A stretch of 64,000 nucleotides of DNA from Prochlorococcus sp. AG-363-C02 (GCA_003278345.1 QCFH01000001.1:78836-142835), one strand, 5' to 3'; counted from the first letter of the stretch, positions 33,228-45,107 are shown. The notes: generated by a model from the letters alone, not told the origin. Program-made: numbers and translations.

Positions 33228-33929
33228 CTACCTTTTTAATAAAAGTACACCCATTTGGCCTCCTGCAAGTAGTTTATAATCAGCGTATTTAAAACCTAAT
33301 TTTATAGCAATTGATTTTTGCATTATTCCATCTGGGAAACAGTCTATACTTTCCTCTATATATTTATATTCATCTTCAAGTCCCATAATTGATGCAATAG
33401 GAACAACAATATTTCGCAAATAGAACTTTTGAAAAGAATAAGTTTTAGATCCTTTTTTTGAATGATTAAAATCCAATATTCCAGCTTTAGCTCCTGATTT
33501 CAAAAGGCGATAAATCTCCCTTAATCCATCTTCTGGATTAGAAAGGTTTCTTAAACCATAAGCCATAACAACTCCATCAAAATATTCCGAAGGTAAAGAA
33601 GTATTTAATGCATCTCTGACAAGCCAAGAAATTGGTAAAGAAGGATCTCCACTTAAACGTTTTCGTGCAAGAAATATTTGAGCACTAGAAAAATCGACCC
33701 CTATTATGCTTCCACCAGGAGACACTAAACGTGCTAAATACAAACTTAAATCACCAGTACCGCAACAAAGATCTATCCATTTTTCTCCTTGCGTAGGTTG
33801 AAGCAATTTCAACAATTTTTTCTTCCAAAGCCTATGCAAGCCAAAACTAAGAAGATCATTTAGGAAGTCATACCTACTAGAAACAGAATCAAATAAGTTT
33901 TTAACTAATACTGGGTCTCTTGGTTTCAC
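33228..33929 (-). CDS. ubiE: UbiE/MenG-family methyltransferase
   Basis: 'FDSVSSRYDFLNDLLSFGLHRLWKK', 'DLCCGTGDLSL', 'MAYGLRNL'. Confidence 0.93.
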   Translation of the reverse strand: MKPRDPVLVKNLFDSVSSRYDFLNDLLSFGLHRLWKKKLLKLLQPTQGEKWIDLCCGTGDLSLYLARLVSPGGSIIGVDFSSAQIFLARKRLSGDPSLPISWLVRDALNTSLPSEYFDGVVMAYGLRNLSNPEDGLREIYRLLKSGAKAGILDFNHSKKGSKTYSFQKFYLRNIVVPIASIMGLEDEYKYIEESIDCFPDGIMQKSIAIKLGFKYADYKLLAGGQMGVLLLKR

Positions 33930-33967
33930 GTATAATTATTTCTATAATCTCAAGATTATATAAAAAA

Positions 33968-34741
33968 TCAATATTTTGTTGGCCTTATACAGAGATTTCT
34001 TTCTATTAAGTAGTTTTTTATTTCTTCAATAGTTAAATCTTTATCATGTAAAAGAGAAGCTAAAAGAGCAGCAGAAGCCTTACCATTCTGAAAAGCTTGA
34101 AAAATATGATCAAGGCAACCTGCTCCGCCAGAAGCAATTACAGGGATAGAAACTTGTTCAGCAATTGATCTAGTTAATTCCAAATCATAACCATTCTGAG
34201 TGCCATCTCCATCCATTGAAGTTAATAGGATCTCTCCCGCTCCCAATTCAGCAACTTTTTTAGCCCAAGACAAAGCGTCCAAGTCAGTATTAACTCTTCC
34301 ACCATTAATAAAAACATCCCAGGCAAAATGTGCCTCGGATCTTCGCTTAGCATCAATTGCTACAACAATACACTGAGACCCAAATTGCCTAGAACCATTT
34401 AGGATCAATTCTGGGTCTCTAACTGCAGAAGAATTTAAACTGATTTTATCTGCTCCTGCTCTTAAAAGGTCATTAATCCCCTCAATTGAACTAATGCCAC
34501 CTCCTACTGTAAAAGGTATAGTTACAGATTCTGCTGTCCGCCGAACAATATCTATCATTGTTGCCCTCGCTTCATGACTTGCAGCTATATCAAGGAAAAC
34601 CAATTCATCAGCACCCTCTTGGCTATATCTAAAAGCTAGTTCTACTGGGTCACCTGCGTCTCTAAGACCAACAAAATTAACACCTTTTACAACCCTGCCA
34701 TTTGCTACATCAAGACAAGGAATTAATCGAAGAGCAACCAT
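33968..34741 (-). CDS. hisF: Imidazole glycerol phosphate synthase subunit HisF
   Basis: '[32 protein letters not shown]'; start 34741 rather than 34816. Confidence 0.97.
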   Translation of the reverse strand: MVALRLIPCLDVANGRVVKGVNFVGLRDAGDPVELAFRYSQEGADELVFLDIAASHEARATMIDIVRRTAESVTIPFTVGGGISSIEGINDLLRAGADKISLNSSAVRDPELILNGSRQFGSQCIVVAIDAKRRSEAHFAWDVFINGGRVNTDLDALSWAKKVAELGAGEILLTSMDGDGTQNGYDLELTRSIAEQVSIPVIASGGAGCLDHIFQAFQNGKASAALLASLLHDKDLTIEEIKNYLIERNLCIRPTKY

Positions 34742-34807
34742 AAATTTAATTTTGAGTACGGCGACTGTTAAGGTTGCCCAACAACTAAGTAAAGGAGTTT
34801 GCAGCTC

Positions 34808-35032
34808 ATGCCACAAACAGTAAACCTTACAAAAATAGGCTCAAGAGTCAAGATTGATCTTGAAAAAGTTAAGGATCGTATATCAGCCAATTTAATTGAT
34901 AAACTTTCTACTGACCCTAGAGCCACTGTAACGGACTACAAAATGACTGATGGAGGAGGAGTCGGACTTGTCGTTAAGCTTGCCGATGGAACAAAAAATT
35001 GGTTCTTTGAAAATGAAGTTGGACGCGCCTGA
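34808..35032 (+). CDS. DUF2862 / PetP-like small protein
   Basis: '[61 protein letters not shown]'. Confidence 0.8.
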   Translation: MPQTVNLTKIGSRVKIDLEKVKDRISANLIDKLSTDPRATVTDYKMTDGGGVGLVVKLADGTKNWFFENEVGRA

Positions 35033-35043
35033 GGCAAAAAACA

Positions 35044-35994
35044 GTGAGTGATACACGTCAACTCCTTGGAATCAAAGGAGGATCAGAAACCAAAAACATT
35101 TGGAAGCTGCGTTTGCAGCTTATGAAGCCAATTACATGGATCCCTTTACTATGGGGAGTGGTCTGTGGTGCCGCTGCCAGTGGTAATTTCCACTGGAGTG
35201 TTAGCAATGTAATAGCATCATTCGCATGCATGATAATGAGTGGGCCTCTTCTTGCTGGATATACTCAAACTATTAATGACTATTATGACAAGGACATAGA
35301 TGCTATAAACGAACCCAACAGGCCAATACCATCTGGTGCAATATCTCTTACTCAGGTAAAACTACAGATATGGATACTACTTTTAGGAGGTTTAGCAGTT
35401 GCCTATGGTCTTGATTTTTGGGCTGGCCACTCAACACCTTCAGTACTTTTATTAGCTCTTGGAGGTTCATTCGTTAGCTATATATATTCTGCACCACCAT
35501 TAAAACTCAAACAAAATGGATGGCTTGGAAATTATGCTCTTGGAGCAAGTTATATAGCTTTACCATGGTGGGCCGGACAAGCTTTATTCGGACAACTTAC
35601 TTGGGCAACCGCATTTTTAACTCTCTCTTATAGCTTGGCAGGGTTAGGAATAGCTGTTATAAACGATTTTAAAAGTGTTGAGGGAGACAAAGCTCTTGGC
35701 CTTCAATCTTTACCAGTTGTATTTGGAATTAAAAATGCAAGTTTTATTAGTGCAGGCATGATAGATATTTTTCAGCTTGCAATGGTAATCGTCTTAATTT
35801 CTATTGGGCAACATCTAGCCTCAGTAATTCTTGTTTTATTAATAATTCCACAAATCACATTTCAAGATATTTGGTTGCTTAGAGATCCCTTAAAGTTTGA
35901 CGTTAAATACCAAGCCAGTGCACAGCCTTTTTTAATTCTAGGCATGTTAGTCACTGCACTTGCTATAGGCCATAGTTCACTTGTAATTATTTAG
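35044..35994 (+). CDS. chlG: Chlorophyll synthase
   Basis: UbiA family 'NDYYDKDIDAINEPNRPIPSGAIS', GTG start. Confidence 0.96.
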   Translation: MSDTRQLLGIKGGSETKNIWKLRLQLMKPITWIPLLWGVVCGAAASGNFHWSVSNVIASFACMIMSGPLLAGYTQTINDYYDKDIDAINEPNRPIPSGAISLTQVKLQIWILLLGGLAVAYGLDFWAGHSTPSVLLLALGGSFVSYIYSAPPLKLKQNGWLGNYALGASYIALPWWAGQALFGQLTWATAFLTLSYSLAGLGIAVINDFKSVEGDKALGLQSLPVVFGIKNASFISAGMIDIFQLAMVIVLISIGQHLASVILVLLIIPQITFQDIWLLRDPLKFDVKYQASAQPFLILGMLVTALAIGHSSLVII

Positions 35995-37808
35995 TGCATC
36001 GTAGATTTTTAAAATTCTACATATTATTAGCAACTAGTTCACTAGCCATAGGTTCACTCACGGCTTTTACAGAGAGATTTATAATTAAGTCAATCGATTC
36101 TCAATTACCATCTACAAGCAGAGTCAATATATTTAGTCGTCCCGGAACTATTGAATTACTTTCCTCGCAAGGCAAAATCATTCAAAAGCTAGGGCCTTTG
36201 ACACGTGAGAAAATTAAACCGAATAAGATGCCTGAGGTCATAAAGAAAGCATTTATAGCTGCTGAAGATAGACGTTTTTATAAGCATAATGGGGTCGATT
36301 TCTGGAGCATAGGCCGAGCAACACTTACTAATTTAAAAGAAAGATCTATTGTCGAAGGTGGCAGCACTATCACACAACAGTTGGCAAGGATAATTTTCCT
36401 AAGCCAAGATAGAACCCTAAAGCGAAAGCTCAATGAAATTGCACTTGCTTTTAAACTTGAAAGAAACTTATCAAAAGAAGAGATTATTGGACAATATTTA
36501 AATAATGTATATTTAGGTTCAAATGCATACGGCATTGCAGATGCAGCATGGATATATTTCAATAAAACACCTGATCAACTCAACCTTGAAGAAGCTGCTC
36601 TAATAGCAGGGTTGGCACCTGCTCCATCACTATATTCTCCACTTGTCAATTCAGATTTAGCACTTAAGCGCAGAGCAATAGTTCTTCAGAAAATGCGGCT
36701 CGAGAATTTCATCTCTGATTCGGAGCTGTCCACTGCTCTTAAACAACCTTTAAATCTTAAGCCTGCTACTCCAAAATATTTGTTAAGTGAAGCTCCTTTT
36801 TTTACAACTTTTATTGAACAAGAACTACCTAATTTACTCTCAAAAGAACAACTAGAGATAGGTGGTTTAAAAGTTTACACAAGTCTAAATCTTGAGTGGC
36901 AATTAAAAGCGAGAGAGGTAATTGAAAGTAAAATCCCTCTAGATGTAGAGGCAGCCATAGTATCAATTGAACCTAGTAGCGGACTCATTAGAGTACTTGT
37001 AGGAGGAAAAGATTTTAATAAAAATCAATTCAATAGAGCAACACAAGCACTACGTTCTCCAGGGTCTACTTTTAAAATATTTACTTATATTGCAGCAATT
37101 GAGAATGGTTATAAGCCGGACGACATTCTTTTTGATACCCCAAGGTGCTGGTATGGATATTGTCCTAAAAACTTTGGTGACAGGTACTATGGGGAAGTTT
37201 CAATTGCAAATGCATTTACAGATTCCTTAAATACAGTTGCAGTTGATTTATTAGCTAAAGTAGGTTTTGAGAAAGTAATCTCTACTGCGAATAGACTTGG
37301 AATAGGAGAAGCTAAACAGCTGGGTTATTTTTTCCCATTAGCACTTGGAGCCTATGAAGAAACTGTTCTGAACATGACCGCAGCCTATGCAGGCATTGCT
37401 AATCGAGGAGTATATATTAGGCCATCTGCTATTGAAAAAATAGAAGGACCGGATGAAGAGATTATATGGAGTCATACAAGAGGTGATAAAGATCAACTTA
37501 GAGCCGTATCAATTGAAGCTGCCGATACTATTAACTGGATGCTTAGGAAAGTAGTAACTGAAGGGTCAGGAAGAGCTGCTTTACTTAACAACCGACAAGT
37601 CGCAGGTAAGACAGGAACTTCAGAAGGTAATAGAGATCTTTGGTTTATTGGTTCCATACCGCAACTAACTACAAGTGTTTGGATTGGTAAGGATGACAAC
37701 TCCAAGGTCAAAGGAAGCAGTGGTGATGCTGCATTTGCATGGAAGCAATTTATTTTAAAAATAAATAACGATTTAGAAGTAATAAATTTCCCAAAGAGAG
37801 ACTCATAA
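35994..37808 (+). CDS. Class A penicillin-binding protein (GT51 + transpeptidase)
   Basis: 'AAEDRRFYKHNGVD', 'GGSTITQQLA', 'RSPGSTFKIFTY', 'AGKTGTSEG'; GTG start overlaps chlG stop. Confidence 0.95.
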   Translation: MHRRFLKFYILLATSSLAIGSLTAFTERFIIKSIDSQLPSTSRVNIFSRPGTIELLSSQGKIIQKLGPLTREKIKPNKMPEVIKKAFIAAEDRRFYKHNGVDFWSIGRATLTNLKERSIVEGGSTITQQLARIIFLSQDRTLKRKLNEIALAFKLERNLSKEEIIGQYLNNVYLGSNAYGIADAAWIYFNKTPDQLNLEEAALIAGLAPAPSLYSPLVNSDLALKRRAIVLQKMRLENFISDSELSTALKQPLNLKPATPKYLLSEAPFFTTFIEQELPNLLSKEQLEIGGLKVYTSLNLEWQLKAREVIESKIPLDVEAAIVSIEPSSGLIRVLVGGKDFNKNQFNRATQALRSPGSTFKIFTYIAAIENGYKPDDILFDTPRCWYGYCPKNFGDRYYGEVSIANAFTDSLNTVAVDLLAKVGFEKVISTANRLGIGEAKQLGYFFPLALGAYEETVLNMTAAYAGIANRGVYIRPSAIEKIEGPDEEIIWSHTRGDKDQLRAVSIEAADTINWMLRKVVTEGSGRAALLNNRQVAGKTGTSEGNRDLWFIGSIPQLTTSVWIGKDDNSKVKGSSGDAAFAWKQFILKINNDLEVINFPKRDS

Positions 37809-37830
37809 CAAATATTGCTTAAAAAAATCT

Positions 37831-39135
37831 CTACCCAACAAGTTCCATGATGGCAGCATAAAAACCATCTCCTCCTTTCTCTATACTGGGCCATATCTGT
37901 GTTTGATCTTTGAGTCTAAACTCATCATGACAAGAAATGAACCTTTTAATTTGTCTACAATTTTCCTCAGGATTAATCGTACAAGTTGAATAAACAATCC
38001 TTCCTCCTGTCTTTAATGCTGGAAGAATACCTTCCAATAATTGCACTTGAAGTTTCACTAATTCATTGATTTTTGTAGGTGAGACCCTCCATCTTAAATC
38101 GGGGTTTCTAGCTAAAGTACCTAATCCCGAGCAAGGAGCGTCTAATAAAATCCGATCAAAATAGCCTTTCCAATGAGGCATTTTTTTGAGAAGAGCTGTA
38201 GAGTCAGCATGTAAAAACTTAATAGACTCTAATCCAAGACGAGAAGCATTTTTCTTAGTTCTTTGTAGCCGTTTAGATGAATAGTCTACAGCCCATATCT
38301 CACCCCGATCAGACATTATCTCAGCTAAATGAGTTGTTTTACCTCCTGGAGCCGCACAAGCGTCAAGGATTAATTCCCCAGGGTTTGCTTTCATTAAAGG
38401 TGCAACCCATTGCGCCGAACGGTCTTGTACAGACCAATCTCCTTCTTTATATCCAGGCCATTGTCGTAAATCTCCTGATCCAGAGACAATATTCAAACCA
38501 AAAGGACAGCTATCGATAACACTGCTCTCTATCCCAAACTGCAAAAGTCTTTCTTGAACATTAATGACATTTGTACGTTTACGGTTTACCCTCAAATCTA
38601 TTGAAGGCACACAATTAAAAGCTTTTGCTAATTGTTCAACCTTTTCCTCTCCTCTCCATAAGATCAACTCTTTTGCCAGCCAATTAGGAAGAGAGTAATG
38701 ACAAGCTAAAGAATCAGCATTATTTTTTGGATAGAAAAACTTTTCTTCAGCATTATGAGCTCTAATTGCTTTTCTTAAAACAGCATTAATTACAGGGGCG
38801 AGACGTTCTAACTTTTTTTTCTTTGCCAATTCTACACTTGTATTGACTGCTGCTGAAACAGGAATCCTGTCCATAAAGAATATTTGATATAAACCTATGT
38901 GAAACAACCAGCGCAGTAAAGGTGGTTGCTTTAACGCAGATATTTTTGCCAAGTAATCAATCCAGCAATCTAAAAACTTTCGTTGCCGTATTGCACCATA
39001 TGCTAATTCCGTAGCAAGTGCTTTATCGATAGCACTCAAATTATATTTTTGAAAAACACGTTCAATTGCAACTTCACAATATGCACCACTTCCCACAGCA
39101 AGGAGAATATCCCATGCTGCAAATCGCGATTGCAA
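37831..39135 (-). CDS. rsmB: 16S rRNA (cytosine-C5) methyltransferase RsmB/Sun
   Basis: 'DACAAPGGKTTHLAE', 'LDAPCSGLGTLARNPDLRW', 'YSTCTINPEENC'. Confidence 0.95.
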   Translation of the reverse strand: MQSRFAAWDILLAVGSGAYCEVAIERVFQKYNLSAIDKALATELAYGAIRQRKFLDCWIDYLAKISALKQPPLLRWLFHIGLYQIFFMDRIPVSAAVNTSVELAKKKKLERLAPVINAVLRKAIRAHNAEEKFFYPKNNADSLACHYSLPNWLAKELILWRGEEKVEQLAKAFNCVPSIDLRVNRKRTNVINVQERLLQFGIESSVIDSCPFGLNIVSGSGDLRQWPGYKEGDWSVQDRSAQWVAPLMKANPGELILDACAAPGGKTTHLAEIMSDRGEIWAVDYSSKRLQRTKKNASRLGLESIKFLHADSTALLKKMPHWKGYFDRILLDAPCSGLGTLARNPDLRWRVSPTKINELVKLQVQLLEGILPALKTGGRIVYSTCTINPEENCRQIKRFISCHDEFRLKDQTQIWPSIEKGGDGFYAAIMELVG

Positions 39136-39497
39136 TCCTTCTTTATAGTTTTTTTCAGAAACGATTATTTTACTCCTTCCATTTTAATAATTTATAAAAT
39201 TCATATTAAAGCAACTATTCTTCAAAAATTAATTAAAGATAATTTTTAACAAGTTATTTCTTTATCAAACTATAAAATTCAAAAATATCCTAACTTGTAG
39301 TTAATACTTTGAAAATTCTAATTAGAGCAATTTCCCTATCCTTCATTACATATGAAACCCAATAATGAAACTCTTTAAAAGATATTCATTTTAGCCCAAG
39401 CCTTTTAGATAAATGCATTCATAAGTCAATTAAGACAAGCAAATATCTATAAATTTACAAGGTTAAGGTACAAGTCAACCATTCTTATTTTAATCTA

Positions 39498-40187
39498 ATG
39501 CCTCTTTTATCACGTAGGTTTGAACGGATAAAGTCTGTGCTCAATCGTCGAATGTCTAATCTGACAATTCTCATAGAAGAAGTCGAAAAACCTCATAACC
39601 TATCAGCAATTCTGAGAACTTGTGATGCTGTCGGCGTATTGGAAGCACATGCGATTTTTAAGCAAGGTACAATACCTACATTTAATAGTACAGCTCAAGG
39701 AAGTCAAAAGTGGGTCAATCTTAGAAAGCATGAAAATATTGAGATGGCAATAAAATTTTTAAAGAAGAAAGGGTTCAAGTTATATGGTACCAGTTTAAAT
39801 ACAAATGCAAAAGACTATCGTCTACTTGATTATAGCCAGTCTACAGCATTTTTAATGGGAGCAGAAAAATGGGGTTTAAGTGACTCCGCACTAAAATTAG
39901 TAGATGAATCTATCTTTATACCTATGAGAGGGATGGTTCAGTCTCTAAATGTATCAGTTGCATCAGCAACACTTCTATTCGAAGCGTTAAGACAAAGGGA
40001 ATCCCATGGTATGGTTCCCAATTCAGGAGAAGGTGTAAATGAAACACTTTATGATCAAACCTTATTCGAATGGTCATACCCTGAAGTAGCAAAATGGTGC
40101 AGATCGCAAGGGCGTCACTATCCTAAACTGGGATCAAACGGAGTTATTCTAGAGAGCCTTCCAAGAACAGAAAAGTTTAGATGCTAA
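39498..40187 (+). CDS. trmH: tRNA (guanosine-2'-O-) methyltransferase, SpoU/TrmH family
   Basis: 'NLSAILRTCDAVGV', 'GAEKWGLSDSALKL', 'IPMRGMVQSLNVSVASATLLFEALRQR'. Confidence 0.93.
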   Translation: MPLLSRRFERIKSVLNRRMSNLTILIEEVEKPHNLSAILRTCDAVGVLEAHAIFKQGTIPTFNSTAQGSQKWVNLRKHENIEMAIKFLKKKGFKLYGTSLNTNAKDYRLLDYSQSTAFLMGAEKWGLSDSALKLVDESIFIPMRGMVQSLNVSVASATLLFEALRQRESHGMVPNSGEGVNETLYDQTLFEWSYPEVAKWCRSQGRHYPKLGSNGVILESLPRTEKFRC

Positions 40188-40223
40188 ATAATATATTCAA
40201 ATCGTACTTACTTTAAATGGCTG

Positions 40224-41093
40224 TTAATTGTCAATAACTTCATTCCCATTCAGCAAGTCCTCAAGAGCCTCTCCTATTAGAGAAAGGGAAAGAACTAAGC
40301 CAAACATTGCAATTCCTGGGTATAAAGCTGTCCACCAAATACCTATCGGCACTGCATCTAATGCCATATTTAAATCGCTACCCCATTCTGGAATAGTTTC
40401 TGGCAAGCCAAGGCCGAGGAAGCCAAGCCCTCCTAATACCAAAACAGCATCAGCAGCATTTAAAGTTAAAAGAACTGGTATAGATGTGATTACATTTTTC
40501 AACAGATATCTTCTCATTATCCATAAAGGACCTGCCCCTATAGCCCTTGCTGCTTCTATATAGAGCTCTGTTTTTACCTGAGCAGTCTGATTGCGAACAA
40601 CCCTAAAATATTGAGGAATATATACCACGCACAAAGCAATAGATGCATTGACAACTCCTCGGCCAAGAAGAAAAGCTATTACTACTGACAAAAGCAAAAC
40701 AGGAACTGTATACAAAGTATCCATTAGTAACACCATCAGCCTGTCAATTGCTCCACCTAAATAGCCGCTAATAATCCCCAAAGGAATACCAACAATCACA
40801 GCAAATCCAACCGCCAAGAATACTACTTGCAAGGCTACACTTGTTCCTTGCAAAGTCCTGACACATACGTCTCTTCCGAGTCGATCAGTCCCACACCAGT
40901 GATCAAAAGATGGTGAAGAGTACATAGGACTATCAAGCCCCAACTTTCCATCAGGCACAATATCCAAACCAATTAACATTGGTGTTAATAACGCAGCAAT
41001 TAAGTAAATCCCTAATAAAAGAATTCCCCATACTGCCATTTTGTTCGAAAGTTTTTTTGTACTTTGATGCTTCCAAAAAGAAAGATACTTCAA
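40224..41093 (-). CDS. Dipeptide/oligopeptide-type ABC transporter permease (DppC-like)
   Basis: 'HWCGTDRLGRDVCVRTLQGT', 'EAARAIGAGPLWIMRRYLLKN'. Confidence 0.92.
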   Translation of the reverse strand: MKYLSFWKHQSTKKLSNKMAVWGILLLGIYLIAALLTPMLIGLDIVPDGKLGLDSPMYSSPSFDHWCGTDRLGRDVCVRTLQGTSVALQVVFLAVGFAVIVGIPLGIISGYLGGAIDRLMVLLMDTLYTVPVLLLSVVIAFLLGRGVVNASIALCVVYIPQYFRVVRNQTAQVKTELYIEAARAIGAGPLWIMRRYLLKNVITSIPVLLTLNAADAVLVLGGLGFLGLGLPETIPEWGSDLNMALDAVPIGIWWTALYPGIAMFGLVLSLSLIGEALEDLLNGNEVIDN

Positions 41094-41159
41094 GTAACCA
41101 AATCATCTATGAGAATCATAATAAAGGGTGGATTTATTATGTAACTAGCGCTTATATAT

Positions 41160-41360
41160 ATGAAATCAAGAAAAATCATGCCTTCCAAAGATCAAGGTCT
41201 AACTGTTGGAGAACTAACTATAGCTATAGGGATCTTAATAATAGCTGGGCTTATATTGTCAAATATAAATAAGGATGAAAGGTATGATCAAAGCTTAAGC
41301 ATACAAAACAACGAAATTTATTTAAATCAGACCCCCAGTGAATCTTTTTTGAATTTGTAA
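41160..41360 (+). CDS. 66 aa prepilin-like small protein
   Basis: 'KDQG|LTVGELTIAIGILIIAGLILS': Gly(-1), Glu(+5) and hydrophobic stretch of type IV prepilin type. Confidence 0.55.
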   Translation: MKSRKIMPSKDQGLTVGELTIAIGILIIAGLILSNINKDERYDQSLSIQNNEIYLNQTPSESFLNL

Positions 41361-41402
41361 AAAATCAACCCCTTTGAAAAAAAATTAACCTTAGTTAAAA
41401 TA

Positions 41403-43211
41403 CTAATTATTTAATTTTAGGACTGCCATAAATGCCTCCTGAGGCACATCTACTTTGCCCATTGATTTCATTCTTTTCTTACCTTTTGCTTGCTTTTTAA
41501 GTAATTTTTTCTTGCGCGAAATATCGCCACCATAACATTTTGCAAGAACATCTTTTCTTAAGGCGCTTATGCTTTCACTGGCGATAACTCTGCTTCCAAT
41601 TGAAGCCTGTAATGGTATCTTAAATTGTTGTTTAGGAATAAGTTCTTTTAATTTTTCAACCAAACCTCTACCCACTCCATACGCTTTTTCCCTATGAACA
41701 ATAGTAGTTAGAGGATCTGCTCTTTCAGAATTGATTAAAACGTCTAAACGAACTAAATCGTTTTTCCTATATCCAATCAAATGATATTCCATTGATGCAT
41801 ATCCCTTTGTTCTACTTTTCATCTGGTCAAAGAAATCGGTAACAACCTCTGCCAATGGAATTTCATAGACTAAAGTTACACGGTCAGTAGTAATAAATTT
41901 CATATCTACAAAATCTCCTCGTCGATCCTGACATAAGCCCATTAATGTTCCGTTGTAATCATTAGGCGCATAAATCTCAATTCGAACATATGGCTCTTCT
42001 ATAGATTCACGCTTCTGTGGGTCAGGTAAAGTCGCTGGGTTATCAACCAAAACAACTTCTCCGTCAAGCATATTTACTTGATAAATTACCGATGGAGCTG
42101 TAACTATTAAATCCAGATCATATTCTCGTTCTAATCTTTCTTGAACTATCTCCATATGAAGCAAGCCTAAAAAGCCACAACGAAAGCCAAATCCCATTGC
42201 ACTGCTAGTTTCTGGTTCATATTTCAATGCAGCATCTGAGAGCTGAAGCTTATCCAAAGCTTCCCTTAAATCTGGATACTGATCTGCGTCTGTAGGGAAA
42301 AGTCCACAAAATACCATTGGTTTTGCTTCTGTATATCCTGGCAAAGGCTCGTTAGCAGGATCATTCAAAAGTGTAATTGTGTCCCCTACTCGCGCATCTG
42401 CAACTGCTTTAATTGATGCTGCCAAGTAACCAACTTCACCAGCATGCAACTCTTGTACTTTAGTTTGATCTGGTGCCATAACACCAATCTCGTCAAGTTC
42501 ATAGCTCTGTTTACTAGCCATTAAGAGAACTTTGTCTCTTGATGAAATACTTCCTGCCATAACACGGAAATAAACTATTACGCCTCTGTAAGAATCGTAA
42601 TAAGAATCAAAAATAAGTGCCCTAGTAGGTTCTTTTAACAAATCAATTGGAGGAGGTATGCGTTCAACTACAGACTGAAGAATTGCTGAAACACCGATTC
42701 CTGTTTTTGCAGAACATGCAATTGCATTAGATGTATCTAGTCCAATAATTGCTTCAATTTCCTGTTTTATTCTTTCTGGGTCAGATCCAGGTAAATCTAC
42801 TTTGTTCAATACTGGAATAATTTCAAGATCATTCTCAAGCGCCAAATAAACGTTTGCTAAAGTTTGAGCCTCAACACCCTGACTTGCATCTACTACTAAC
42901 AAAGCCCCTTCACATGCTTGCAAAGAGCGGCTAACTTCGTAAGAAAAGTCTACATGCCCAGGAGTATCTATTAAATTAAGCACATATTTCTGACCATCAT
43001 TAGCTACATAGTTCATTCTTGCTGCTTGCAACTTTATTGTTATGCCTCTTTCTCGTTCTAGATCCATATTGTCTAAAAACTGCTCCTGCATATCCCTAGA
43101 AGAGACTGTTCCTGTTTCCTGCAAAAGCCTATCTGCCAATGTTGACTTTCCATGATCTATATGAGCAATAATGCAGAAATTGCGTAATCTTGAAATGGGT
43201 ACATTAGTCAT
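41403..43211 (-). CDS. lepA: Elongation factor 4
   Basis: '[21 protein letters not shown]', full-length LepA. Confidence 0.98.
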   Translation of the reverse strand: MTNVPISRLRNFCIIAHIDHGKSTLADRLLQETGTVSSRDMQEQFLDNMDLERERGITIKLQAARMNYVANDGQKYVLNLIDTPGHVDFSYEVSRSLQACEGALLVVDASQGVEAQTLANVYLALENDLEIIPVLNKVDLPGSDPERIKQEIEAIIGLDTSNAIACSAKTGIGVSAILQSVVERIPPPIDLLKEPTRALIFDSYYDSYRGVIVYFRVMAGSISSRDKVLLMASKQSYELDEIGVMAPDQTKVQELHAGEVGYLAASIKAVADARVGDTITLLNDPANEPLPGYTEAKPMVFCGLFPTDADQYPDLREALDKLQLSDAALKYEPETSSAMGFGFRCGFLGLLHMEIVQERLEREYDLDLIVTAPSVIYQVNMLDGEVVLVDNPATLPDPQKRESIEEPYVRIEIYAPNDYNGTLMGLCQDRRGDFVDMKFITTDRVTLVYEIPLAEVVTDFFDQMKSRTKGYASMEYHLIGYRKNDLVRLDVLINSERADPLTTIVHREKAYGVGRGLVEKLKELIPKQQFKIPLQASIGSRVIASESISALRKDVLAKCYGGDISRKKKLLKKQAKGKKRMKSMGKVDVPQEAFMAVLKLNN

Positions 43212-43295
43212 GTGTAATTAGAAAAGTAAATTTGTTTCGCCAATAATCTGAAAGGAAAGAATTAACACCATATCTAGTAAAAAAAACTGCATAAA

Positions 43296-44789
43296 TCAAC
43301 TACTCAATCTAAGTACAGAATTAGTACGCTGATGTATCTTTTCCAGTAACGCTTTATCAGAATTAATATCAAGTCGGAAGCTAGGTATTAATTGTCTTAA
43401 TCTATTTTGCCAACCATCTGTAGACATTTTTTCACTCCAACACCTCTGAAGAACTTCCAACATAATTGACACCGCAGTACTTGCACCAGGAGATGCCCCC
43501 AACAAAGCTGCCAAAGATCCATCCGAAGATGTCACTACTTCTGTTCCCATCTTAAGTACACCCCCTTGGGATGTCTTTTTAACAATCTGCACTCTTTGAC
43601 CTGCTACTGCCAAAGTCCAATCCTTTGATTTAACGTCGGGGAAAAAGGTTTTCAACGAATGTATTTTGGCATCATGATCTAGTCGAACTTGACCTAAAAG
43701 ATACATAATCAAATCAAAGTTTTTAATACCAGCTTGCAACATAGGTGAAAAATTTAGAGGATTTATAGATCGAAAGAAATCCATGCTAGAGCCATTCTTT
43801 AAAAACTTAGTATTAGCCCCTGCAAACGGTCCAAACAATAAAGATTTTTCACCATCGACCCATCTCGTGTCTAAATGTGGAACTGACATAGGGGGCGCTC
43901 CCAATGCACTTTTCCCATACACCTTTGCATTATGTTGCTGTGTAATACCTGAGTCATTACAAACCAACCATTGACCACTAACTGGGAAGCCTCCATAACT
44001 ATTACCCTCTGGTATCCCTGATTTCTGCAACAAGTTCAATGCTCCTCCACCTGCTCCCAAAAAAAGGAAAGGAGCTTGTACACAATAAGTTTCTTTTTCA
44101 TTAACTAAAGAAAGTCGCCATGAATCTTTATTAGTCTTCTTAATGTCAATAACTTCAGTAGATAATCTCAATTCCACAGCTCCATTATTCATTAATGTAT
44201 TTAAATAAGAAGAAGTTAAGGCACCAAAATCGATATCCGTCCCACGCTTCATACGTGTTGCAGCAACTTTTTCATTAGGGTTTCTCCCATTTATGATTAA
44301 CGGAATCCATTCTTGAAGCTCATCTTTATCTTCACTCCATTCCATACTTTTAAAAGGTCTTGTTGCACGTAAGCGGGTATAACGCTCTCTTAAAAATCCA
44401 ATATCTTCTTCAGAGTAGACAAAACTAATATGAGGCAAAGTATGTAAAAAACTTGAGGGCGATAATCTATCCAATTCTGTTAAAGAAGCCCAAAACTCTA
44501 AGCTAATTTCAAAAGAATGGTTTATATCAAGTGCTTTTTGAATATTAATGTTTCCATCACAGCTAATAGGTGTGTAGTTAAATTCACAATTAGCCGCATG
44601 ACCAGTTCCCGAGTTATTAATTGCGGCACTACTTTCTAAGGCTGGAGCCTCTAACCTTTCAATAATCAAAATTCTTATTTCAGGCTCCAATTCATATAAT
44701 AATGCAGCCAATGTGGAACTCATTATTCCAGCACCAATAAAAACTGCATCAAATTGAGATTCTGAACCTAGAGAATGGGAGAATACCAA
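43296..44789 (-). CDS. mqo: Malate:quinone oxidoreductase
   Basis: '[23 protein letters not shown]', '[14 protein letters not shown]'. Confidence 0.95.
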   Translation of the reverse strand: MVFSHSLGSESQFDAVFIGAGIMSSTLAALLYELEPEIRILIIERLEAPALESSAAINNSGTGHAANCEFNYTPISCDGNINIQKALDINHSFEISLEFWASLTELDRLSPSSFLHTLPHISFVYSEEDIGFLRERYTRLRATRPFKSMEWSEDKDELQEWIPLIINGRNPNEKVAATRMKRGTDIDFGALTSSYLNTLMNNGAVELRLSTEVIDIKKTNKDSWRLSLVNEKETYCVQAPFLFLGAGGGALNLLQKSGIPEGNSYGGFPVSGQWLVCNDSGITQQHNAKVYGKSALGAPPMSVPHLDTRWVDGEKSLLFGPFAGANTKFLKNGSSMDFFRSINPLNFSPMLQAGIKNFDLIMYLLGQVRLDHDAKIHSLKTFFPDVKSKDWTLAVAGQRVQIVKKTSQGGVLKMGTEVVTSSDGSLAALLGASPGASTAVSIMLEVLQRCWSEKMSTDGWQNRLRQLIPSFRLDINSDKALLEKIHQRTNSVLRLSS

Positions 44790-44868
44790 AACAAAACCAA
44801 ACCTTCCTAATAGAACAGCTAAGCTAAGTGTAATTCAAAATATATCTATCTATATGGAAAACGAATCA

Positions 44869-45099
44869 ATGGCACTAACTCACGAAAACGTAGAAAAGGT
44901 TTTAGATGAATTAAGACCATTTCTTATGGCAGATGGAGGAAATGTAGAGGTTGTAGAAATTGATGGCCCAACAGTCAAAGTACGCTTACAGGGTGCCTGT
45001 GGAAGCTGCCCAAGTAGCACTATGACTCTAAAAATGGGTATAGAAAGAAAACTTTGTGAAATGATTCCAGAAGTAAGTGAAGTCATTCAAGTACTCTAA
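44869..45099 (+). CDS. NifU-like Fe-S scaffold protein
   Basis: '[49 protein letters not shown]'; start 44854 or 44869. Confidence 0.92.
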   Translation: MALTHENVEKVLDELRPFLMADGGNVEVVEIDGPTVKVRLQGACGSCPSSTMTLKMGIERKLCEMIPEVSEVIQVL

Positions 45100-45107
45100 A
45101 AGCAAAC

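Noticed and set aside
37493-37894. 133 aa minus-strand ORF
   Set aside because: Antisense to the 3' end of the penicillin-binding protein gene and overlapping rsmB.
39136-39497. 362-nt intergenic region as an ncRNA gene or tRNA
   Set aside because: Very AT-rich; no cloverleaf, stable hairpin or known Yfr-type motif found by eye. Needs RNA-seq.
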